From positions 62,304,852 to 62,368,851 of the forward strand of contig OY829329.1 in the NCBI GenBank assembly GCA_963691655.1: 64,000 nucleotides of DNA, given 5' to 3'. The notes below the pieces were generated by a model, which did no database searches, had not been told where the DNA came from, and was given only the letters and a program-made list of their open reading frames with translations. Source of the DNA: Toxonevra muliebris. Lineage: Eukaryota; Arthropoda; Insecta; Diptera; Pallopteridae. This document shows, piece by piece, positions 49,139 to 58,119 of this stretch (position 1 is its first letter; every line of letters begins with the position of its first letter). Made by a program: the position numbers and the translations under genes.

Positions 49139-49235
49139 TTTAACAGGTCTCTCTTAAAGTTTAACAGCTTTCTAAAAAGTTCAACAGCTCTCTAAAAAGT
49201 TTAACAGCTCCCAAAACAGGTTTAACAAATATCAA
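49139..49235 (-). repeat. short tandem repeat upstream of the 296-aa gene
   Basis: Four to five imperfect units of about 17-20 bp, each containing GTTTAACAGCT or a one-base variant on the plus strand, spaced by TCTCTAAAAA-type linkers; weaker related pieces continue to about 49250. It lies in the 185-bp gap between the ATPase stop and the start of the 296-aa gene, where a leftward promoter is expected, so the units may be protein-binding sites. Confidence 0.6.
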
Positions 49236-49323
49236 AAACAGTTTTTAACAGATCAGATATTAATTACAGCATTCGAATAGGTTATAATAAGAACTGATTA
49301 AATATATGATGTTGTCAAATGTT

Positions 49324-50010
49324 TTATAGTTGAATGAAAATATCAAATCCCTTTCTATATCGTGATGTATCAATAGAATCATCCTTGCTTATTACCAAAA
49401 AACCGTATTTCTCCTTCCAGCATTCAGCGCATATTTCGCGAAACTTTTCATAAGACATATCTGTAGTTACGTGATCACTATAAATATGTTTCATATTCAT
49501 ATCATCTTGTTTAAATATAATAATAAAGTTAGCATTATCTCGAATCAAATGTTTTGGTACATGTGTGTAAGTTTGACATAAATAAAAACTATCAATATCT
49601 TTATGTCGTCCCATGCAAAAGTATGAACGTATGTTATTTTGTTTCTCACAAGCTACATCATCAAATATCATAATGGAGTTGCGTTTGGCATTTTCTGGTG
49701 GAAATACATCAGTATTTTGAGAAAATGTGTGATATCCTATTCCTTTAATGGAAGATATCAATTGTTTCAGATATTCATATTTTGGTTGATATAAAGATTT
49801 CGAGAATATATATATATTTTCAAATTTGAGTCCATTAGGGCTTTCTATTAAACTTAGCATAACATTCGTCTTTCCACAATTTGATGGTCCCACAATAAGT
49901 GATCTTATATTATTTGGTAGTAATGAACTATGTTTCACAACCCTGGAATTTTCTGTAGAATGATCGACATTTCTCACTTTTATCGTCTGATTTTGTTTAA
50001 TTAACCGCAT
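49324..50010 (-). CDS. A32-like DNA-packaging ATPase
   Basis: A 228-residue P-loop ATPase of the FtsK/HerA superfamily, the class that pumps DNA into capsids in nucleocytoplasmic large DNA viruses and Polintons. Walker A is GPSNCGKT (41-48) and Walker B is IMIFDD (113-118). CQTYTHVPK (145-153) occupies the position of the sensor motif, and an asparagine in RDNANFIIIF follows. The start is the ATG at 50010, divergent from the phospholipase gene with only 57 bp between the two starts, so the two must share a short bidirectional promoter. Frame intact, length typical. Confidence 0.93.
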   Translation of the reverse strand: MRLIKQNQTIKVRNVDHSTENSRVVKHSSLLPNNIRSLIVGPSNCGKTNVMLSLIESPNGLKFENIYIFSKSLYQPKYEYLKQLISSIKGIGYHTFSQNTDVFPPENAKRNSIMIFDDVACEKQNNIRSYFCMGRHKDIDSFYLCQTYTHVPKHLIRDNANFIIIFKQDDMNMKHIYSDHVTTDMSYEKFREICAECWKEKYGFLVISKDDSIDTSRYRKGFDIFIQL

Positions 50011-50067
50011 TATTGATATATATCAGGAACTTGTATTGCGTTATCTTCATTTATTGAGTGTACTTTA
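50011..50067. promoter_or_regulatory. 57-bp divergent promoter region
   Basis: The only DNA between the start codons of the packaging ATPase (leftward) and the phospholipase-domain protein (rightward). Both transcription units must start within it or inside the other gene. It is AT-rich and no unambiguous TATA or initiator is seen. Confidence 0.45.
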
Positions 50068-50892
50068 ATGAATAAACAATGTATTATGAAACATTTTTAT
50101 AAATATCCTGTCAGTCGAAATCAAGCACGTGAAGGAAAAGGTTTTGTCAACAATTTAATAAACAGTCTACCGGTTGAACTTCACTTGCCTGGTTATCAAT
50201 TTTGCGGTCCTGGTACAAAACTAGAGAAGCGGTTGCTAAGGGGTGATAAAGGTATAAACCCATTAGATGCAGCTTGTAAAGCTCACGATATAGCTTATTC
50301 GCAAAATAAAGACGTACAAAAACGTCATATAGCAGATCAGATTTTAAAGGAAAAAGCGTGGAATCGTGTCAAATCTAAAGATAGTAAAGTCAGTGAACGT
50401 GCAGCAGCTTGGTTTGTAACAAACGCTATGAAAACAAAAGTTAAATTGGGTATGGGTATTAAGACAAAGCAAAAGTACAATGCAGTTGAAAGGAAACTAT
50501 TTAATAAAGCAGTTACAGATGCTAAAAAGGTTGTAAAAAAATCTTATGATATTAAAAGTGCCATAGCAGCAGCTAGAAAAACCATATCTAAAACTTTTGG
50601 TGAAAATAAATCAAATGTTAAAATACCTAGGATAATACCCATTCCAAAAGTTGGAGGATTGCTACCTTTAATACCACTATTCGCGGCCTTATCAGCTCTG
50701 GGTGCAGTAACATCTGGTGCATCAGGTGTTGCAAAATGGATTACTTCAGCAAAGTCTGCAAGAGAAGAATTAAAAGAAGCTAACCGCCACAACAAAACTA
50801 TTGAAGCTATAGCTATGGGAAAAGGACTTCATCTCAAACCTTATAAAAAAGGATATGGTTTATATCTATCACCGAGTTCAAAAAACTTTTAG
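50068..50892 (+). CDS. phospholipase A2-domain minor virion protein
   Basis: A 274-residue protein with a group of features known from Polinton and parvovirus particles. Residues 40-80 hold a phospholipase-A2-like core: the calcium-loop motif CGPGT (46-50) and the catalytic CKAHDIAY (His73-Asp74). In parvoviruses this domain acts on endosomal membrane. A hydrophobic glycine/alanine-rich stretch (about 195-225) could insert in membranes, and the C-terminus carries a GYGLYLSP-type motif like that of adenovirus-type minor core/cement proteins. The start could be ATG 50068 or 50086. It ends with the codons AAA AAC TTT TAG, and a shift heptamer spans 50880-50886. It is first in the rightward capsid block. 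Confidence 0.85.
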   Translation: MNKQCIMKHFYKYPVSRNQAREGKGFVNNLINSLPVELHLPGYQFCGPGTKLEKRLLRGDKGINPLDAACKAHDIAYSQNKDVQKRHIADQILKEKAWNRVKSKDSKVSERAAAWFVTNAMKTKVKLGMGIKTKQKYNAVERKLFNKAVTDAKKVVKKSYDIKSAIAAARKTISKTFGENKSNVKIPRIIPIPKVGGLLPLIPLFAALSALGAVTSGASGVAKWITSAKSAREELKEANRHNKTIEAIAMGKGLHLKPYKKGYGLYLSPSSKNF

Positions 50893-51245
50893 AAAGACTA
50901 CCCAAAAGAGCCCTCAATGAAAATGATATAATAAAATATACACGTCAATTAGCTAATTTCAGAGGAGTTTTCATGCGCAACTCTCTACCGAAAAAACCTC
51001 GCAAACATGAATGTGGTATAGTTAATTTGGATGACAGCTCTGGTTTCGGCACACATTGGGTAGCATATCATAAAAATTGTAACAATAATGAATACTTCGA
51101 TAGTTTCGGAAATTTACAACCTCCATTAGAGATAATAAAGTACTTAGGTCATAACATTAGATATAATCACACCAGACATCAAAAATATAATACTTTTAAT
51201 TGTGGACATTTATGTTTAAAATTTTTATATGAAATAAATATATAA
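50847..51245 (+). CDS. adenain-like cysteine protease (maturation protease)
   Basis: The frame is open from 50847, but its first ATG is at 50973, inside the conserved N-terminal region of the protease (FRGVFM). Counting from that ATG, the His is in THW (28), an Asp in YFDSF (43), a Gln at 70 and the nucleophile Cys77 in NCGHLC, the expected order for adenovirus-type proteases that process capsid precursors. About 40 further codons upstream look like genuine protease sequence (LPKRALNENDIIKY), so an ATG start would give a shortened enzyme. The likely entry is by -1 frameshift from the phospholipase gene at 50880-50886; the coordinates given cover the whole open frame. Confidence 0.85.
   Translation, partial: KRIWFISITEFKKLLERLPKRALNENDIIKYTRQLANFRGVFMRNSLPKKPRKHECGIVNLDDSSGFGTHWVAYHKNCNNNEYFDSFGNLQPPLEIIKYLGHNIRYNHTRHQKYNTFNCGHLCLKFLYEINI
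50880..50886 (+). promoter_or_regulatory. candidate -1 ribosomal frameshift site A AAA AAC
   Basis: AAAAAAC is phased X XXY YYZ relative to the phospholipase frame, with codons AAA and AAC, and lies one codon before the TAG at 50890-50892. Slipping back one base moves ribosomes into the protease frame, which is open at that point. This heptamer is among the most efficient known shift sites in eukaryotic systems. I do not see a strong stem-loop immediately downstream, so efficiency is uncertain. Confidence 0.6.
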
Positions 51246-51293
51246 ATATAATTTCAATACACACAAAAAGCTATTTCATTTTAAACCATCAAC

Positions 51294-51980
51294 ATGTCGA
51301 TGACATTTATTTTGAATGGAGATACTTCAGTATTAACTGCAGATTATTTTCCACCAATACAATTAAAAACAAACTACTTGTGCGGTCTTGTTGATTTTCA
51401 AACTTATAATTCTATACCTAACGTCGATGAGACTAATAATTTGTTTCATTATGAAGGTAGCGTTGTTGAAATACCTGTGGGATCTTACGAGGTGGATGAT
51501 ATCAAAAATTATATTGTGTCGGAATTGCAACGTGCAAACTTGTCAACTACATTGTCAATTTATGCAAACAACAACACGCTCAAAACAGAAGTCAAGTCCA
51601 ATAAACAAATCTGGTTCAATAGAGATCGAAGTATCGGTTCGCTATTAGGATTTAGCAAAAGAGAACTAAACGCAAATACATTACATATATCTGACAATCC
51701 TGTTAATATTATTAAAGTTAATAGCATACGCATTGAATGTAATTTGATAATGGGATCATACATAAATAACGTGCCTGTGCATACGCTTCATGAATTTTCA
51801 CCAGATGTTAGCCCAGGCTATAAAATAAACGAAGTTCCGAATAATGTTATATATTTACCAGTGAACGTTCGCGAGATAAGTTCTATATCAGTTAAGCTGG
51901 TAGATCAAAACGGTGATCTAATAAATTTCCGCGGAGAAACAATCACTCTTCGGATCCACCTTAAACCTCAAAAAGAATGA
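51294..51980 (+). CDS. putative minor capsid (penton-like) protein
   Basis: A 228-residue protein rich in beta-strand-forming residues and lacking membrane segments or charged tails. By size and position, between protease and major capsid gene, it matches the penton or minor capsid protein of Polintons, a single jelly-roll. Regions such as KTNYLCGLVDFQTYNSIPN and SVVEIPVGSYEVDDIKNYI are, as I recall, conserved among these proteins. Its stop overlaps the next start as ATGA (51977-51980). The start ATG at 51294 follows the protease stop by 48 nt. Assignment rests on genomic position and fold expectation. Confidence 0.7.
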   Translation: MSMTFILNGDTSVLTADYFPPIQLKTNYLCGLVDFQTYNSIPNVDETNNLFHYEGSVVEIPVGSYEVDDIKNYIVSELQRANLSTTLSIYANNNTLKTEVKSNKQIWFNRDRSIGSLLGFSKRELNANTLHISDNPVNIIKVNSIRIECNLIMGSYINNVPVHTLHEFSPDVSPGYKINEVPNNVIYLPVNVREISSISVKLVDQNGDLINFRGETITLRIHLKPQKE

Positions 51981-52147
51981 TTATTTATAATAAAAATTTT
52001 ATGAAACATGTACCTTTTGTCAGTTCTATGTCAACTGTTGAACAAAGAAGAGGAGTCATAGAAACGAGAGCTCAAAACAAAATATTAACAAAATCAAATA
52101 CGGAATTTTTGAAAACATTAGGATTCAAAATAAAAAAACTATTATGA
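51977..52147 (+). CDS. small basic protein, 56 aa, in the capsid block
   Basis: A short frame that fills the gap between the two capsid genes exactly. Its ATG overlaps the penton-like stop (ATGA, 51977-51980) and its TGA overlaps the capsid start (ATGA, 52144-52147). It encodes 56 residues, strongly basic, with RRGVIETRAQNKILTKSN in the centre and a lysine-rich FKIKKLL end. Two precise 4-nt overlaps make chance unlikely. A small DNA-binding or capsid-lining peptide would fit its charge, but function is unknown. Confidence 0.7.
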   Translation: MIIYNKNFMKHVPFVSSMSTVEQRRGVIETRAQNKILTKSNTEFLKTLGFKIKKLL

Positions 52148-53337
52148 GTGAAATAATCAACATTTTACAAAAACCTTTGTATGATGACAGTGTTATCAAA
52201 AAAGAGTATCATAGCTACTCATCATACTTACAATCATTTAATAACAGCGATGAAATCCGTATACCAATTCAACATCAGGATCTCTACATTTTACCTAGCG
52301 AAAGTTTTATTTTTATTGATGGTTTAATAACAGTAGATCCGAAGAAAGTTTCAAATAATATTAAATTCAAAAACAATTGTATAGGATTTTTATTTGATGA
52401 AATTCGTTATGAAATAAATGGAATGGAAATTGATCGGACACGTAATCTAGGAATCAGTACAACAATGAAAAATTATGTTTCTCTAAGCGGTAATGAAAGC
52501 AAAATGCTGCAGAATGCGGGATGGTCAACTCATAAAGAATTAGTACCAAAAGAAGGACATTTTAACTTTTGCATCCCGTTAAAAATGTTTTTAGGATTTG
52601 CTGAAGACTATCATAAAATAATTTTGAATGCGAAACATGAATTAATTCTACGACGTGCTAAATCGGATGAATTTGTTGCTCTTTCTACTGATCCGAATGA
52701 AAAGGTTAAAATTCAAATTTCAAATGTTATGTGGAAAGTTCCTCATATTCAACTATCAGATTCAACTAAGCTAGAGATTTACAAGACAATTAAAAGCAGC
52801 CGTCCTATCCAATTAGCATTTCGCAGTTGGGATTGTCATATAAACCCCACACTTGTTGCAGGTACAAATCATATTTGGAATGTTAAACTTGCTCTTCAAA
52901 ATGAAAGGCCACGTCAAATAATTATTGGATTTCAATCAACTGATGGAAAGAATAAAAATACATTTCAACATTGTAATCTCACTGACTTGAAAGTATATTT
53001 AAATTCAGAAACATACCCATATGAAGATCTAAATGTGAAATTTGATCATGATCGTTATGCTATATTATATGAAATGTATTCAAAATTCCAACAATCCTAT
53101 TATATGAGAGATCCTCAACCACTTCTAACTTCCGAAAAATATAAATCTGATGCACCGTTAATAGTAATAGATGTGACATATCAGAATGAAAGTGTTAAAA
53201 CTGGACCAATTGATATTAGAATCGAATTTAAATCTTCAAGTAACATTCCAGCAAATACGTCTGCATATTGTTTATTACTTCACGATCGTCTTATTGAATA
53301 TACTCCTCTAACAAATGAAATACGAAAAATTGTATAA
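52144..53337 (+). CDS. putative major capsid protein (double jelly-roll type)
   Basis: A 397-residue beta-rich protein, the largest virion candidate in the element and last in the rightward block. It starts MSEIINILQ. Stretches such as RIPIQHQDLYILPSESFIFIDG near the N-terminus and HDRLIEYTPLT at the C-terminus are, as I recall, recurrent in uncharacterised arthropod Polinton proteins. Position next to penton-like and protease genes supports the capsid role, and two similar-sized beta-rich halves agree with a double jelly-roll. The length is shorter than many Polinton major capsid proteins, so a fold prediction is needed. AATAAA signals follow from about 53406. Confidence 0.68.
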   Translation: MSEIINILQKPLYDDSVIKKEYHSYSSYLQSFNNSDEIRIPIQHQDLYILPSESFIFIDGLITVDPKKVSNNIKFKNNCIGFLFDEIRYEINGMEIDRTRNLGISTTMKNYVSLSGNESKMLQNAGWSTHKELVPKEGHFNFCIPLKMFLGFAEDYHKIILNAKHELILRRAKSDEFVALSTDPNEKVKIQISNVMWKVPHIQLSDSTKLEIYKTIKSSRPIQLAFRSWDCHINPTLVAGTNHIWNVKLALQNERPRQIIIGFQSTDGKNKNTFQHCNLTDLKVYLNSETYPYEDLNVKFDHDRYAILYEMYSKFQQSYYMRDPQPLLTSEKYKSDAPLIVIDVTYQNESVKTGPIDIRIEFKSSSNIPANTSAYCLLLHDRLIEYTPLTNEIRKIV

Positions 53338-53629
53338 ACACAAAACGGAGAAATATTGGAACCCTCTGAAAATGGAATACTTACTTTGGCATAATCATCG
53401 TTGCAAATAAAATAAGAACATATGTAATTTTTTATTTTTATTAAACATTTTATTAATAATAAAGAATTCATTTTGAAATAAATACAAAGCACAACATTTT
53501 TTCATTTATTTACATATTTTTCCTTTTTTTTATAAAAGGGATCAAAACTTATAAAATAAAGAACTATTCAATCACAATATTCAAATAAAGTTAAACTTAT
53601 AAAATAAAGAACTATAAAATAAAGAACTT
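53338..53629. terminator. convergent 3' ends with polyadenylation signals
   Basis: A 292-bp AT-rich gap between the capsid gene (rightward) and polymerase gene (leftward). AATAAA occurs on the plus strand at about 53406 and 53458. TTTATT, the minus-strand signal, occurs at about 53431 and 53505. Transcripts from both sides likely end here. Confidence 0.5.
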
Positions 53630-56600
53630 TTACACATCTATTCTATAATGCCCCCAAGCGTATGTATTGATGCCATCAGATCTAATGCACCTTTTGTCAT
53701 CGTTACAACTCAAAGTTATTTTGTTTAATGCGTTTGTATACACAGTATGCATGTTTGATTTAAATGTATACATACATCCACGAAATACTTTTTTGTTGTA
53801 AAGACACTCTTTATAGTCAATTAGACCCATATCTTTAAGAACAGACTTCTTTACCCCTTTAGCCTTTGTTATTTCATTGCAATTTTCCACATCAATGGAA
53901 TACATTTTTGACCTTAAGCCAATGAATTCTTTCATTATTCTCCCTTGATTTTCGTCTTTCATCATTCCCAAAACTTTTTTATTTTTTTGAGGAAATTTGA
54001 AACGATTTTCGGAGGGATAATCAGAAGTGTCAAATTTTGAATCGATATCATTTGCAATATCACAATAAAAGTCTTCAGTTTTTATTGTGTATACAAATGA
54101 ATCTGTATCCATATAGTTCAAACACAAATTTTCATTATATTTAGGTTTCATGTAATTATAATGGAAATCATACATTTTCCACTTTGATATTTCAAGCACA
54201 CAGAAACCTAAATATATTGGTTTATCATAGCAAATATGCACTCTATTCATTTGAACCGCAACCATATTTGTAATGAATTCGGTACAGCTATGAAAATTAG
54301 GCTTGGCAATTAGAGCTCTCGCCCCTAAATGTCTCCCTCTATTTTCCCATCCTGTCACTATTTTAACATCTTTTCGCTTTTCTACATTTTCCATTGTTTT
54401 TCCATACACGGCATTGTTCAGTAACTTAAAGAAATTCTTTTCAAACTCATTTCTTGCTAGTGTTCTATGGTGAGTATTTAAATCAATGTAGTCTTTCAAC
54501 CAACATTTTTGACTAAACCGTAGAACTCTATGAATTTGTGACAATTTTAAACCATATTTTAGGCATTGCAGTAAATTTTGATAATGAATAATATATTTGG
54601 TTTTATTTCCTAAGTTGGGTATTAACTTCGCAAATTTGGAGTCCCCAACTGTTTTGATTTCCGCACAAAATGGCAAATCATTGTGGTAATCATGAATAGC
54701 ACTTGGATATTCTAAATCCACTTCCAAAATATAACCTATACTCACATCAGAATTTATTTGAGAGATGTCAAAATCGATTGCATCAATCCATTCAAAATTA
54801 CCATATGGTAGCGGTTGTGACATAGCCCAACCGTACAAATTATTTGCATCTAAATACATGAGATATTCAGATGTTTTATCATCATCATAATTACTCAAGT
54901 ATTTATTGTTTGCTTTCGAATGCCTTTTAGAACATTGAACAATGCCTCCCCGTATGCCCCTTTGGACAAATGTCTGCATATTAATATCACTGAAAAGTTC
55001 AAGTTTTATTTCAGTTATTTTTAACATGGCATCCCATGACAGACCAGGTGCTGTATAATAATGACAAGGGTCAAGATTATATATTTTTTTGCAAATTTTT
55101 CTAAAATTTTCAAAAATATCTGTAAGCAGAAGCACGTCAGATGTTAAATATAGTTCCAGATAATCCCACATTGATCTGCACTGGAAGGAATCCCAAACAT
55201 TTTGAGCATGTTGGAAGTCCTCCTCAAAGCATTCAATGTTGTTTAATCTACTGAAAAATTTATCGCGAGATGGGAGACAATTTTCATTTAACTTTTCCCA
55301 GGAGTCTATGTACTCATAAGGGAATACTCCTTTTCTAGTAATTAAATTAAATTCGTTATCACTTTCGAACTTTGACTTAACTGCTTGAAAATCTTCTTTC
55401 ATGAGATTTTTAGCTAAAGATTCTAAACTTGAGGGCATGAATCTAAAGGAGTCTAAAAATCTTAGCTCTATAGTTTGATTATCACTCACAACTATAAGCT
55501 TTGAAAGTGATATATATAATTCCTTATTTAAAGGAATTAATGTAATGTCACCTGGAATATTTGCTAATTCCTTAACAAATAAATGGCAATCATAGCCAGA
55601 AAAGTTATGAAAAAAAATTGGGAAAAATTTAGGGGAAACATATTTTAAATTGCACTCTGAATGTGCTGGTCCTCTATATTTGCCAGTTAGATGACAATGA
55701 TCAGAAACTCTATCTGTCTGATTTAAAAACTTTTTACAAATATGGCAAATGGGGCTATTAATTTGAAATATTTCTTCTTCTAATGATAAAAGATTCATTG
55801 GCTTTATAATTGAGGTGTATTTATAATAGATATCTTTGATATCCTTAACTAAGCTCTCAATAAATACGCTGGGGGCATCATCCCCTTTATATATTATGTG
55901 CTTATTTAATGCGTCATTATATGAACATTTGATAAAGTAACTGAATGCACAAGGGACATGCTTATTCACTATATTACTATAACTAGATGTCGGATTTTGA
56001 GTGCATGTGTCAACACTTTGAAGAATGCATTCAAAATCCGCATATATAACGAATGGTACATCTACCATTTTATTATAGTTTTTAAAGCTAATTACCGATT
56101 TATCCGCATTCGGCATCCTGCTCACAATTTGTCTGCACTCCGTTTTGTGGATGGTTAGCTGCTCCTCCCTCAAAAAATGTTGTAAACATACATTGCATAT
56201 GTACAACTCCGTAGAGTGGGCAGTCAATTGGCTCCTTATTAGTCTAAAATAATAATAAATAAATAAAGTCAGTATGATATATAGTATGATATAAAAAACT
56301 GAACTATGAAAAATAAATAATATAAATAAAAATTTGAAATAAAAATTAATATAAAAATTATTTTTACCTTGAAATATGTTTTATCCACACGTAATGGAAA
56401 ATGTCATCTTCTTGAAGTAGCAGCAAATTGATGTGAGTATCTCGTTCACATTTGGTCGTATAGTACGGACCCACTATTTGTTTTGAGTCCGCGTCGTAAC
56501 CGAAAACGTTTACACTAATCGGGTTATTATTTTCAAATGTTTTTATCCCGGTAATTTTAAGTGGAAATTCTAATCCACTAAAATTAATATTTTGATCACC

Positions 56601-58013
56601 GACTTTTATGATATTGGCATTAATGTTTATTGCATACGATGCAACTCTCTGCGGATTATTCGCGACATTTTTTAAAGCTGATATCACAGCCCACTTAAAA
56701 CAAAAATTGTCTTCGTTTTTTGTATTTATGCATGCCCGTTTGTCTTCCAAATGTTTTGGAAGCTTAAGGTAAGACGAACCTCTAAGCGCGGCGTATTTAT
56801 TTATGCTAATATCGAGGTAGCAGATACTGAAAAGCGACCAACCGCTACCTCGTTCTTCAAAAGCACTTAATTTATTTTGGATAATATCCTCAACTTTTTC
56901 GGTGAAAGATTGAGGTATTTCCGTATTGTTTTGAATAACGCGCATTTTCGTTTGAAACGTTTTCAAACTTAGCTCAATGTTCTCACTTTCGAAAGCGTCT
57001 TCGCTTTCGTTTTCAATTGTTTTAATGTACACGCAATACAATTCGATATTGTATTTGCATGCAATATGTCGCAATAAGAAATCACTTAAAAGTTTGTGCG
57101 TCTGATTTCTTATTGCGTTAAAAAAATTCATCGGATCGAGATTATACTCGTCCTTATTTTTTATTCGGTAAGTTACAATACGGTTATTGAAACTTCCGGT
57201 TCTTATTTTAAATAGATTATCTTCTATTTGAAACAAAGAATTTTTTTTGTGTTCATTGGTCCTAATGTGACCACTCCACTCGTTTATCGCAATGTTCACT
57301 TTGCACATTGTGCAATATTTCACTTTTTTTGTTATGACCTTATTAACTTCTAAGCTAATAAGGTCTAAAAATGAAGACGCACCCGATTCGGTGTGGTCAT
57401 GAATTTTTTGTTTTAGTTCTTCACATATTTCATTATATGTCGGATTAATAGCGCTTTGATTGTTAATTGTTTTTGAACCCGTTTCAAAAGTTATTTTTTT
57501 GATAATACCAGTGTTGTCGTACACTGGAATATCTTCACAAATTAGCTTTGCTTTGAAAACTATTTCTTTATGTTCAAACAACAGTTCTTTCACAACTGTT
57601 GTTACATCTTTTTTAATGTTTTGTAGGAAATCGCGGTTCCCATTATTTTTAAAGTTAAACTTTTCATGTTCACCCGTTGGAACATCAATTATTTTTGAAA
57701 TATTGTCACTGTCTATGGTGACATCAACTTGCATCGCGTTATGCGAAGTTGAAGCACCATTATTAATCACTGACTCCACTGTTTCTATGGGTGCCTCAAC
57801 TTGCATCGCGTTATGCGAAGTTGAGGCCCCTTCACTTGCCACTATTGAGTGGACAGCTCTTTTGTGACGTAATAAACCGTCATTTCTCATGAACGATTTA
57901 TTACAGAGCTCACAATTAACTTTTTTTTTATCATGGACCGACCGCTTATGGCGCAACAAATTAGTGTTTGTTAAGAACGACGCACCGCACTCTAAACACT
58001 CGAAGGTCTTCAT
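53630..58013 (-). CDS. protein-primed DNA polymerase B, two exons
   Basis: Replicates the linear element from its protein-capped ends. Exon 1 is 58013-56368 and exon 2 is 56243-53630, giving about 1,419 codons. Exon 1 starts with two C2H2 fingers (C6, C9, H22, H27; C34, C37, H50, H55). It then has a duplicated GASTSHNAMQV and a conserved Polinton region around GSGWSLF and RGSSYLKLP. Exon 2 holds a further C2HC cluster, exonuclease motifs YADFE, HNFSGYD and YLTSD, and an endonuclease VII-like zinc site (CHIC...DHCHLTG...CNL). It also holds polymerase motifs DANNLYG, LLNNAVYGK and YMDTDS, and SKMY. All catalytic carboxylates are present. The promoter lies in the right inverted repeat. Confidence 0.93.
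56244..56367 (-). other. 124-nt intron in the polymerase gene
   Basis: On the minus strand exon 1 ends ...TTTCAAG, followed by GTAAAAATA (donor GT at 56367-56366). The acceptor is ATTATTTTAG (AG at 56245-56244), followed by ACTAATAAG. Removing it joins a codon split after its second base and restores one uninterrupted reading frame, 4,260 nt in total. The intron is AT-rich and of typical fly size. Without splicing, translation stops within a few codons of the donor. Confidence 0.85.
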
Positions 58014-58083
58014 TTTTTAATTTTTCTTGATAGGAATAAACTCGCGTTGCGCGTAAATTTTTAAAATCAGTACCGTCTTCTAA

Positions 58084-58119
58084 CACTGATAGATAATATC
58101 TGTGACATAAAAGTTTATA
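58084..58119 (-). promoter_or_regulatory. TIR-borne core promoter for the polymerase gene
   Basis: On the minus strand TATAAAC (first base 58119) precedes a TCAGTG initiator whose A is 58087, a 32-nt spacing identical to the left repeat. The polymerase ATG follows 74 nt later at 58013. Although the flanking inner-repeat sequence has diverged between ends, TATA, initiator and spacing are conserved. Confidence 0.6.

Noticed and set aside
50544..50795. 83-codon minus-strand frame within the phospholipase gene
   Set aside because: Shadow of the plus-strand gene in the opposite frame.
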